A DNA stretch of 64,000 bases from a virus, in IMG/VR virus record IMGVR_UViG_3300027969_000050, positions 62,001 to 126,000 of that record; one strand, given 5' to 3'. Made by a program: the position numbers and the translations under genes. This document shows, one piece after another, positions 30,485 through 37,877 of this stretch (position 1 is the first letter of the stretch; the number at the start of each line of letters is the position of its first letter). The notes beneath the pieces were generated by a model. It searched no databases. It was not told the DNA's origin and saw nothing but the letters and a program-made list of their open reading frames with translations.

Positions 30485-32447
30485 AGCGTCCGTCCCTCAG
30501 ATCAACGCGATCCTCCACGATCTCCTTGGCGTCCTCGACAATAAAAATTTTAAGCACGGATGACCTCGAGTCCCTCCTCCAAGTAAAAGCCCCTTGATCA
30601 AGGCCAATCAGGTTTAGCTCACCGAGTCCCTCGAGCGTCCGGCGGACTAATTTTTTATTTTTTGAGACAACCTTGAACATGTCTGGAGTTGGAACTTCTC
30701 CTTGCTTTGCCACCTTGAGGGCGTTGCCAACAGCAAAAACCTCGCATCCAGCGGTCAATAAGGCCGAAGTTACGGCCTCTACGTCAGAATTGCTCAAAGA
30801 CCCAATGAAAACAAGGCTGCCTGTGTTTGCAAGCTTCGTCGTTCCGCCATTAATATTTTGCAGCTCCACTGAGTTGACCTTCAGCTCAGGATGCTGGTAA
30901 TACCAGAGGCGAATCAGGTGACGCACTGTGTAGGGGATCGTCGTCGTAGATTTAATTAGGAGCTTTTTAGAGTCGTAAACGCCTTGAACCGTGTTCTCAT
31001 AGCCAGAATCTACCGAGAGATCAGCAACCTGCATGCCCGGATCCCCAACAACAATCGAGTCATCCTCAACGTCGTAAATAAAAGGAATGGGCAGGGCGAC
31101 TGGGTCTACCGCCGACATAAAAGTGATTTCGCCCACTCCTTGAGGCTGTCTCGGGGTGAAATGCGGATTAAAAGTAGCGTCTGGATCAGTGTTAGGGAAG
31201 TGATCGTTCATGACTAGCGTGTCGGATTCGGCCTCGCGGTGCTTAATGAACTCGTGCCACGATGGAAGGAGCTGCTCGCATTCAGGACATTGATAGAGGC
31301 CATTAATTCTTTTTGGGTCCGAAAGTCCAATGGACCCATTTTGCTGTCCGGCGATTGCGCTTTCCTCTGCTGCGGTGTCGTTGAAGAACTGGCCGTCATC
31401 ATTGGCCGGATTTGGGTTTGAAAAGTTGTGTTCTTCCAAATCCTCGATGCGCTTTACAACGTTGTCATTGCCAGCCAGAACAAACTTCAAATTGTTGTCA
31501 TCGGCGTATTCGTTCAGTGCGGACAGAAGCTTAACCCCAAAAATTTTATTTGGGAGCTGGATGTCATCTCCTTCAACCTTGAGAGTCCCAACCGTCATTT
31601 GCCCCGAAAGACGGGTCGCAATCTTGGACCAGTCCTGCTTATGCGAGATTAGGCACTCGTCTCCTTGCTGAACAAAATAAAGATAAGAAGTCTTTGAGGC
31701 CACTTCATGGCCCTCCATGTTGGAAAGGCCGCTCCAAGAAAGACCAACGGAGTTGCAGTACTGCTTCAGGACATCCGAGAGCGCATTGAGGCCAATATTT
31801 GTTTCGACCTCCCATGATGCATTGTCATCCGGGTCAATTTTTAGCGTCCCAACTGCAATTGGCCCCGAAGTTTCGGGGTTTACTAGGCTTTCGAGCGGTT
31901 TGTCATCGACGATGAGCTGCCCATCCGCATAAGAAAAATTTAATTTCTTCGGTTCACGCATGTCGTGGTCCATGTACGACCGATCAATGTGATCTCGATT
32001 GTCCTGAGCCTGAGGTTCCTCAGCAGGAAGGGCGTCACCGGCATAATCCATTGAGACGCGAGCAAAGTGATTGAGGTTCTTGAAAATATTTTCTGCTCGA
32101 TCAGCGAAACGCTCACTCCTCTCGGTGGCCTTTGGACGAACAACATCTAGTCCTCGGTAAAGGGGGTGCGACATGGACTTGTAGATGATGTACTTGTACC
32201 GGTCGCAGGTCAGGTCAATTACATATTTTTTGTCGGACGAGACCCAGACGTAGTGGCCATTGTCCTCGCCAATAAAGCCGCCAAGACGGCGCGTAAGCCA
32301 GAATGAGGTGACGTAGCACTGGCCTTTAGAGGCGTCCTGATCTCCACTGAACTCGGGGTGGCGGGTGTCGTCGTTCCACGCTTTTTCTGCGGCAGACTTA
32401 AGGGCGTGTAACTCGCCCTGAGAAATTGACTTAGGATCGAAGGTCAA
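30474..32447 (-). CDS. YunG-like domain, zinc finger and degenerate nucleotidyltransferase, 657 aa
   Basis: I prefer TTG 32447, which overlaps the upstream stop and has GGAG eight bases before it; TTG 32477 is also open. Residues 41-92 resemble the YunG papain-like fold: GQCYVTSFWL (Cys44), GHYVWV (His65), VIDLTCD (Asp78). The middle has two GT-L-K repeats (VGTLKIDPDDN and VGTLKVEGDDI) and a C2H2-like CPECEQLLPSWHEFIKH. Then comes IPFIYDVEDDSIVVGDPGM, a decayed copy of the 2157-aa module lacking His. Residues 543-657 match the N-terminus of the CCA-adding enzyme, but GGAVRD has become GNALKV and DID is lost. Confidence 0.6.
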   Translation of the reverse strand: MTFDPKSISQGELHALKSAAEKAWNDDTRHPEFSGDQDASKGQCYVTSFWLTRRLGGFIGEDNGHYVWVSSDKKYVIDLTCDRYKYIIYKSMSHPLYRGLDVVRPKATERSERFADRAENIFKNLNHFARVSMDYAGDALPAEEPQAQDNRDHIDRSYMDHDMREPKKLNFSYADGQLIVDDKPLESLVNPETSGPIAVGTLKIDPDDNASWEVETNIGLNALSDVLKQYCNSVGLSWSGLSNMEGHEVASKTSYLYFVQQGDECLISHKQDWSKIATRLSGQMTVGTLKVEGDDIQLPNKIFGVKLLSALNEYADDNNLKFVLAGNDNVVKRIEDLEEHNFSNPNPANDDGQFFNDTAAEESAIAGQQNGSIGLSDPKRINGLYQCPECEQLLPSWHEFIKHREAESDTLVMNDHFPNTDPDATFNPHFTPRQPQGVGEITFMSAVDPVALPIPFIYDVEDDSIVVGDPGMQVADLSVDSGYENTVQGVYDSKKLLIKSTTTIPYTVRHLIRLWYYQHPELKVNSVELQNINGGTTKLANTGSLVFIGSLSNSDVEAVTSALLTAGCEVFAVGNALKVAKQGEVPTPDMFKVVSKNKKLVRRTLEGLGELNLIGLDQGAFTWRRDSRSSVLKIFIVEDAKEIVEDRVDLRDGRYEA

Positions 32448-33508
32448 AACGGCATCTCCGAATTGGGATCTTCCCAAATTTCATCTGCCGATCCGAACTG
32501 TGGATCGTCGCTGAAGAACAGCTCGTCCTTTGTGGGGGCGCGAAAATCAAACATTTGGCTTGGTTTTACAATGGGGTAGCTGTTCTCATGCGGATTCATA
32601 AATGGGTTTTCAAAGGGAATCTGCTTCAGAAGCGCGTACTGCTCAGGGTCCGACTTAGGTTGAGCGCGAAACTTGCCAAATCCGTAGTAAGTCGTGTTGG
32701 CCCTTGACCCGCCGCTGCCCTGCCAGCCGGAAAGAGGAGTCTCCTTGACATAGATATCAACCATGCTATTGTTGAAGTCGAAGACGGGCAAAACGGCCAG
32801 CAATGCGTCAATGTCGTTGTTCCCTTGCGTGTAGGCTTCAGCTTCAGCCGTCCTACGAGCCGCTACGTTCTCATGCTCTGCTGGCACCTCAGGGACGTTC
32901 ATGCGAGGCTGTATTCCAAGCTGCTGGGAAAGCTCAGGCTCATGGGTTGCGTAATTAGCCGCGTAGTCATGCTTCTTGGCTCGGTCAGCGTTGTTCACGA
33001 TGAACTCTGGATTAGCATTATCGACGTTTGCAGACTTGACCTCGATCCCGTAAACGGTTCCATTGGCGTCACGAGACAATCCGTCTAGGCGACCGTGTTC
33101 CGCAGCTCCACCCGAAGACAGTGATTCGACACCCGGCTGCCACCAAATAATTTCTCCGTACTTGGCCTGCCACTCAGGACTCTTGGAAACGACTTCGTTA
33201 ATAGCCGCCTCGCCCATTTTCCCAAATTGACTGAGCGACATCCCTGCGCGGGCGACATGCTCATTGTCTTGTTCTTTATCAATTCGTTCAAGAAGATCCT
33301 GATTTTGACCGCAATGTGGGCAGTCATACTCGCTGTACTGGCGCTCTGTAAGCCAATCGATGCCCTGAGGCGAAGCGTAGAAATGACACCTAGGAGCCTC
33401 GCACTTTCTCCAGCCGTTTGCTACGGCCTCCTGAGCCTCGGCGGAGGTCTCCATAACCTCGCCAAGATGCAGGCCGTCCTCTTCGATTGGGTAGCTGGAA
33501 GTTCGCAT
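32444..33508 (-). CDS. PD-(D/E)XK nuclease-like protein, 354 aa
   Basis: An N-terminal Cys group (CEAPRC, CPHC; residues 36-66) suggests zinc. The core GRLDGLSRDANGTVYGIEVKS (139-159) has Asp142 and Glu156-x-Lys158, matching a PD-(D/E)XK site, with a preceding helix containing Glu100. The C-terminal half is unassigned and ends FSDDPQFGSADEIW. It may be a nuclease packaged or used in DNA processing. Overlaps the next gene by four bases (TTGA). Confidence 0.6.
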   Translation of the reverse strand: MRTSSYPIEEDGLHLGEVMETSAEAQEAVANGWRKCEAPRCHFYASPQGIDWLTERQYSEYDCPHCGQNQDLLERIDKEQDNEHVARAGMSLSQFGKMGEAAINEVVSKSPEWQAKYGEIIWWQPGVESLSSGGAAEHGRLDGLSRDANGTVYGIEVKSANVDNANPEFIVNNADRAKKHDYAANYATHEPELSQQLGIQPRMNVPEVPAEHENVAARRTAEAEAYTQGNNDIDALLAVLPVFDFNNSMVDIYVKETPLSGWQGSGGSRANTTYYGFGKFRAQPKSDPEQYALLKQIPFENPFMNPHENSYPIVKPSQMFDFRAPTKDELFFSDDPQFGSADEIWEDPNSEMPF

Positions 33509-33516
33509 ACTACTAA

Positions 33517-33741
33517 TTAAGCGTCGGGACTGGCTTCATTACCGTCAATTCGGTCCATATGACCTCGCATAGCGGCCTCATAAGCACCTCCGTCGCAATA
33601 AACACAAAGACGGGCCGGAACGCCTTTCATTGCAAAGATCCGATGTTGAGTCGTTTCCACTGGCGTACTAAGAACCCGGCGAGGGGACTCACCTTTCGCT
33701 TTGCGATTTTTTAAACAGACCTTGCATATCGATTGAGCCAT
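33517..33741 (-). CDS. Zinc-binding protein, 74 aa
   Basis: Start ATG 33741 with GAGGTG upstream; an open frame continues to 33894 but overlaps the upstream gene. CKVC (6-9) and CVYC form two Cys pairs separated by about 35 residues. Basic in between. Unknown function. Confidence 0.55.
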   Translation of the reverse strand: MAQSICKVCLKNRKAKGESPRRVLSTPVETTQHRIFAMKGVPARLCVYCDGGAYEAAMRGHMDRIDGNEASPDA

Positions 33742-33742
33742 C

Positions 33743-33964
33743 TCACCTCTTATCGGCTTGCTTGCAGCCAAATCCACAGGTGAGACCCTTCCGAAAACGG
33801 CGAGCCTTGCGATGGCAAATGCAGCAGACAACATGATCGCCGCTACTGCACTTAGCAAACCTAGAGTTCGATGCCGTCGATACAAAACCACCACATTCGC
33901 AATCGAACCCAGAGGGTCCGTCGCCCTTAATTTCTACGCTGATTAAATGCCCTTGCCCATCCAC
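33743..33964 (-). CDS. Cys-rich protein, 73 aa
   Basis: Starts at GTG 33964 with AGGAG seven bases upstream. Ten Cys residues: CECGG, CSSGDHVVCCICHRK, TCGFGC; probably two zinc sites of a treble-clef or RING-like type. No enzymatic motif. Confidence 0.55.
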   Translation of the reverse strand: MDGQGHLISVEIKGDGPSGFDCECGGFVSTASNSRFAKCSSGDHVVCCICHRKARRFRKGLTCGFGCKQADKR

Positions 33965-34279
33965 TCACTTGCTCCTCTTCCTTAAAAGCTTTTTAAGCTT
34001 CTCCAAAGATGACTCCCGATGGGCATCGGCAGCAATATTTACGATCTCCGACTCAATGATCATTGCAATATCATCATCGGCACAGGTACAGAAAATGCGT
34101 GGAACGTAAGCCATCTTGCCGTCAATGTTCTCAATGGTCACGGTGATCATGAAGAACCCGCTGCTATCTGCCGCCATGTCTGCCGCCAGCATCACGTTAT
34201 CGATAAAATCTTCCATCTCATCGATAGGCTCCGGTTCAATGTTATTCAATGAGTCGTCCAGAAGATTAAAGAGATCCAT
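33965..34279 (-). CDS. Hypothetical acidic protein, 104 aa
   Basis: Strongly acidic N-terminal helix (NNIEPEPIDEMEDFID), a beta-rich middle (FFMITVTIENIDG) and a basic C-terminal helix. No family recognised. Its start lies 14 bases inside the membrane-protein gene upstream. Confidence 0.6.
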   Translation of the reverse strand: MDLFNLLDDSLNNIEPEPIDEMEDFIDNVMLAADMAADSSGFFMITVTIENIDGKMAYVPRIFCTCADDDIAMIIESEIVNIAADAHRESSLEKLKKLLRKRSK

Positions 34280-34520
34280 TTTTCGTCCTTATGAGAAGAT
34301 CCAGCTTACTTGAGAAAAGGCCTGCGACCTGACTAACCATTCGAAATGTTACATAGACGGAAAGAAACACGATGATGCCAAGCCAAGCACTAAAGGCAAA
34401 CCCAACAGAGATGCCAAGAATCGCAATTAGCAGTACTTCTATCTCGGTGATTGCAGCGCGAACAAGGCCGACAATGACGCTTGCCAAAAAAGTTGGGAAC
34501 TGCTTAATATCCTCAATCAT
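34266..34520 (-). CDS. Small membrane protein, 84 aa
   Basis: Two adjacent transmembrane segments (about residues 25-42 and 44-62), with a basic C-terminus. Could be a second holin-like protein or an inner-membrane accessory; not adjacent to the endolysin. Confidence 0.55.
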   Translation of the reverse strand: MIEDIKQFPTFLASVIVGLVRAAITEIEVLLIAILGISVGFAFSAWLGIIVFLSVYVTFRMVSQVAGLFSSKLDLLIRTKNGSL

Positions 34521-34711
34521 TTTAATAGCGCGTAAACGTCGTCTCGAACATCAGCAACGGCAGAAGTGATCTCGTCATACCGACCAAAGCGATGCTCTAG
34601 CTTTGAATAGATGTCCGACAGGTCTTGGTAAATTCGATCAAGATCCCGCTGCGAGATGGCGGATTCTTTCTTGTTCTCGTTGTGAAATGGGGAATTACTT
34701 GGAAACGGCAT
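34517..34711 (-). CDS. Hypothetical coiled-coil protein, 64 aa
   Basis: ATG 34711 is preceded by GAGGAG; an open frame starts at 34726. A long helix with heptads (LDRIYQDLSDIYSKLEHRF). Overlaps neighbours at both ends. Confidence 0.55.
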   Translation of the reverse strand: MPFPSNSPFHNENKKESAISQRDLDRIYQDLSDIYSKLEHRFGRYDEITSAVADVRDDVYALLK

Positions 34712-34934
34712 CTGTATTCTCCTCAATAATTTCCTCTTCGACTACTTCAGCAGCCTCTTCAAGAATCTTGTTTGCCCTATCAACCGCGCCTTGAAGGTGC
34801 TTCGTTAGAGGCGAAACCTTTCCGCGCACGTCCATTTGGCGATAGGAATCTGTCATGTCCTCACTAACTGATTTAAAATGAGCCGTATTCAGGGCGTCTC
34901 TGAGGAACTCAAGTTCGGTTTGTTCAATTTCCAT
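34695..34934 (-). CDS. Hypothetical acidic helical protein, 79 aa
   Basis: Glu-rich C-terminal helix (EEAAEVVEEEIIEENTDA). Starts inside the end of the nucleotidase gene. This length and composition are typical of small phage proteins of unknown role. Confidence 0.55.
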   Translation of the reverse strand: MEIEQTELEFLRDALNTAHFKSVSEDMTDSYRQMDVRGKVSPLTKHLQGAVDRANKILEEAAEVVEEEIIEENTDAVSK

Positions 34935-35517
34935 TTAGCACTCCCTCCCTGTTTAGGTAGAAATTAATTCCGGCCCATGTCGGGGCCAAGAAGATGTTGT
35001 CAATGTCAGTCAACGCTCGGTTGTATTCGTAAAGCAGTCCGAAACCCTTACGGCGGTCCGCGTAAACGTCTGCCTTTTCGTACACAAAGTCGCACAGCGT
35101 CTTTGGGCGGTCATCGATCAGATAAGCGCAGTCATCTAAATAAGGAAGCTTGTTGTCAAGCATGCAAACAACCTCGCCCTCAGGAAGTCCGGATTCCTTA
35201 ATCCATTCAGCCGTTGCGTAAACAAGATCCGGATCCCGGGACGAAACATATTTTATTTCGCCATTGAACCGGGTTAAAGTCTCAACCGCGCCATCAAAGC
35301 ACTGCCTAGACTTGATCATGTCTACCGAATGAACCTTTTCTATAGCTTTTTCAAAGGCCTCGTCCCCACAGGAATCAAGTGGAGAACGCCATTCGAACCA
35401 ACCATGGTAGGCGCCACGAAAATAATCTTTATTTCCGCTCTCCAAAGCCAAGTCAAGGTAGGCCTGCCGAAAAGGAGTTTCAAAGTCATAGAGCGTGGAG
35501 TCAACGTCCACAGCCAT
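34924..35517 (-). CDS. HAD-type 5'(3')-deoxyribonucleotidase-like protein, 197 aa
   Basis: HAD motif I is VDVDSTLYDF, motif II SSRDP (Ser-Ser-Arg), and motif IV LIDDRPKT with adjacent Asp residues. This matches the 5'(3')-deoxyribonucleotidase (NT5C) group that dephosphorylates dNMPs. Start ATG 35517 follows GAGGAC; an upstream ATG at 35529 overlaps the dNMP kinase more. Next to a dNMP kinase gene, it probably tunes nucleotide pools during replication. Confidence 0.65.
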   Translation of the reverse strand: MAVDVDSTLYDFETPFRQAYLDLALESGNKDYFRGAYHGWFEWRSPLDSCGDEAFEKAIEKVHSVDMIKSRQCFDGAVETLTRFNGEIKYVSSRDPDLVYATAEWIKESGLPEGEVVCMLDNKLPYLDDCAYLIDDRPKTLCDFVYEKADVYADRRKGFGLLYEYNRALTDIDNIFLAPTWAGINFYLNREGVLNGN

Positions 35518-35518
35518 T

Positions 35519-36202
35519 TTAGTCCTCATCGAAGACCTTTTTTAATTCTTCGTATGTCCGCTCTGCATTGGCGGACACAGCATTTACTTCTTCCTCGTCA
35601 CGCTGTTTTTCCATCAAGGAGGCAATGATTGTCTTTGCAACCAAATCCTTGAGTTCGTCGAGGCTCCCTGAATTAGGGATCAAGTAGTCGATTAAGTCCT
35701 CATTCACACCAATTTCGCTGGCGTGTGAGCTTTCTTCAATCACGTCACCGGGACGCTCAATAAGCCACACGAACCCACCATACTCCCTGATTCGCGTAGC
35801 CTCGTTGTCATAACGGACGTCGGTTACGACATAGATCTCGGGCGAATGAAGGAACGGTCCGAAGTCAAGGGCATCGAGAGGAGGAAGAAGCGTATCGACC
35901 CAAAAATTCTCTCCGAAAAGCTCCCGATGGGCCTCGGTCCCATACCTTTGGAAAAGCTCCCTGCCAGAAATCTCAGCAAAGGGCTTTCCATCAATCTCAA
36001 CCTTGACCGATCCCTTTGACTTGATGTCCTCGGCAATAACACGCCAATCCTCGTAGTCACCAAAGACCTTCAGGGCGGAGTGCTTAAGGGCCTCTGCGAA
36101 GGAAAGCTTGACCACTGGCCTCACATCATTGAACAGTGAATAAAGGGTCTCATAAACGGTGTCCTTGCCAGAACCCGCCCTTCCTGTCAGCCCAATAAGC
36201 AT
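35519..36202 (-). CDS. Deoxynucleoside monophosphate kinase, 227 aa
   Basis: P-loop GRAGSGKDT (7-15), then ISGRELFQRYGTEAHRELFGENFWVD, the typical signature of phage dNMP kinases (T4 gp1-like), and VTDVRYDNEA. It would phosphorylate dNMPs to dNDPs for DNA synthesis. It lies between the 83-aa protein and the nucleotidase, inside the structural block. C-terminal 25 residues are an extra acidic helix. Confidence 0.75.
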   Translation of the reverse strand: MLIGLTGRAGSGKDTVYETLYSLFNDVRPVVKLSFAEALKHSALKVFGDYEDWRVIAEDIKSKGSVKVEIDGKPFAEISGRELFQRYGTEAHRELFGENFWVDTLLPPLDALDFGPFLHSPEIYVVTDVRYDNEATRIREYGGFVWLIERPGDVIEESSHASEIGVNEDLIDYLIPNSGSLDELKDLVAKTIIASLMEKQRDEEEVNAVSANAERTYEELKKVFDED

Positions 36203-36453
36203 TAGGAGTTAAGTTCGTCGCGCTGGGCAATCAAAGATGTTAGCTCTGCGTCAGCGAGCTTTTCTACCTCCGCACGAAGCTCAATGCACTTGTCGAGCTG
36301 AAACTTCTCAACGTCGCTCTCAGACCAATCGCTAGGAACCTCGTACTTGCGGTTCATAGAAAAGTAGAAGTCCTGCGAGTACTCGAACTTGACGATCTGA
36401 ATTTTGCCGCCTACTGAAACTGAGGCCGATGCCTCAATGCACTTAGCTTCCAT
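36202..36453 (-). CDS. Conserved small phage protein, 83 aa
   Basis: ASVSVGGKIQIVKFEYSQDFYFSMNRKYEVPSDW is a beta-rich start followed by a charged helix. From memory, similar small proteins with VGGK-QIVKFE and YEVP-DW occur in many phages; role unknown. Stop abuts the dNMP kinase start. Confidence 0.6.
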   Translation of the reverse strand: MEAKCIEASASVSVGGKIQIVKFEYSQDFYFSMNRKYEVPSDWSESDVEKFQLDKCIELRAEVEKLADAELTSLIAQRDELNS

Positions 36454-36472
36454 GACTTGCCTTTCGATTTAT

Positions 36473-36676
36473 TTACGAACGGGTGAGACTGACAAACAGC
36501 CCTTCTCGAACAGCGATTTCTGATACTGCGTCAACAATCTCATTTGAGAGGCTATCCGGAATAGGACGGCCCTCGGAGTTGTAAGCAACAACGCACACGG
36601 CCTGCGAGCGCTGCTTGTAGTTCTGGTCCTTACGGTTCTTGCGCTTCGCCTTACCCTTATCTTTAGGACTACTCAT
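36473..36676 (-). CDS. Hypothetical basic protein, 67 aa
   Basis: ATG 36676 with AAAGG just upstream; it overlaps the stop of the phosphoesterase gene. The first 25 residues are very Lys/Arg-rich (KDKGKAKRKNRKD), suggesting nucleic-acid binding. The rest is a small mixed fold. Confidence 0.55.
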   Translation of the reverse strand: MSSPKDKGKAKRKNRKDQNYKQRSQAVCVVAYNSEGRPIPDSLSNEIVDAVSEIAVREGLFVSLTRS

Positions 36677-37877
36677 ACCTTTGGCCTCTCCAATAGAGTT
36701 TGTTGTCAACGAATGTGGCTAGGTCGATGCTGAACGTGCCATCTTCAAAAACGTTGGCCGTGGCGAATCCTTGCTGCCAATCTGCGTTCACGGCGTAACC
36801 TAGACCGCCCTCAATCTGACACATGCAGCCTGTCTCAACCGCAGTCAGAGTGGTGGGCTTACCATTAATATCATAATTTGTTTTGTGGACACGACTTTGC
36901 CTATGCGTGTGTCCCACGACAATCGAATACCCAAGGTGATCCAGAGTCGCCAAAGCCGACGCTCCAGAGCCTTTTCGGGCAATCCAACCATGTCGGGCAG
37001 CCAAGTGTTCAGAGACGTTGATCTGAGCGTGCTTGTAGGACCCGTGAGGCTCTACATAATCAATTCCAAGCTCATCTAGCCTTAAGAGATAATCTACGCT
37101 GAAAATCGATTTATTGTCGTCTGCGCGAGTCAGGTTATATAGATCAGGAACGCGATCAATAATGCTTCGACGCAGCCGCTCATCGTGATTGCCAGAAAGC
37201 TTAGTCCAATGCGTCTTTTCTGACGACTGAACATAGTCCCTTAGCAAGCCATAAGCCGAGTCAATGCATTCTTGCGTGGTAGCAGCCCAGTCAGGTTCCG
37301 CTGGATGGCGGGACACGTTTGGAAGGTCCATTGTGTCTCCAATGAGAATTCCCTCTTCCGGCTTTTCCTCAGCTAAGAAAGAACAGAATGCATTGTGAAG
37401 GTCCTTGTCGTGGAAAGGAGCCTGAGGGTCTCCAACAAACACAACAAGCTTTCCGTTCTTATTGCTTTTTTGTGTCTTGGGCCTCTTGTAGTCGCCATCG
37501 ATACGAGCGGGTGAGATGCTCGGGGCTTTGCGGTTAAAGGTTGCCCTTAGCTGACGGTTCTCACCATTTTCTCCCCACTCATTGACACGAAGGTTTGTGA
37601 CCTCCCAATCCTCAGGGTCAAGATTACGATCCTCTAAAAGACCCTCAAGGTCTCCAAGATCATAGTCGGCAATTTCCATGACCTGTTCATTGGTGTCAAT
37701 GACGATCTTGTTTGAGTTCCAGCGCTTTAGCGCTCGACGGATTGAATGGCGCGATGTATCCAAGCCCTTCTTACCAAGCTTGTCAGCAATTTCAGTATGG
37801 GTTAGACCTTCTGAGTCCCATGCTTCAATTGTTTCGCGGTGTTTGTCTAGTTCGGAATAGTGAGATTTATTCATCAT
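36669..37877 (-). CDS. Calcineurin-like metallophosphoesterase with N-terminal HTH, 402 aa
   Basis: Residues 1-55 form a helix-turn-helix (TEIADKLGKKG..SIRRALKRW). Residues from about 140 give the metallophosphoesterase motifs: VFVGDPQAPFHD, IGDTMD, SGNHDER, and VVGHTHRQS with a terminal GCMC. It should be a metal-dependent phosphodiesterase or phosphatase of unknown substrate; the HTH suggests action on DNA. It directly follows the portal gene, overlapping its end by 11 bases. Confidence 0.7.
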   Translation of the reverse strand: MMNKSHYSELDKHRETIEAWDSEGLTHTEIADKLGKKGLDTSRHSIRRALKRWNSNKIVIDTNEQVMEIADYDLGDLEGLLEDRNLDPEDWEVTNLRVNEWGENGENRQLRATFNRKAPSISPARIDGDYKRPKTQKSNKNGKLVVFVGDPQAPFHDKDLHNAFCSFLAEEKPEEGILIGDTMDLPNVSRHPAEPDWAATTQECIDSAYGLLRDYVQSSEKTHWTKLSGNHDERLRRSIIDRVPDLYNLTRADDNKSIFSVDYLLRLDELGIDYVEPHGSYKHAQINVSEHLAARHGWIARKGSGASALATLDHLGYSIVVGHTHRQSRVHKTNYDINGKPTTLTAVETGCMCQIEGGLGYAVNADWQQGFATANVFEDGTFSIDLATFVDNKLYWRGQRYE

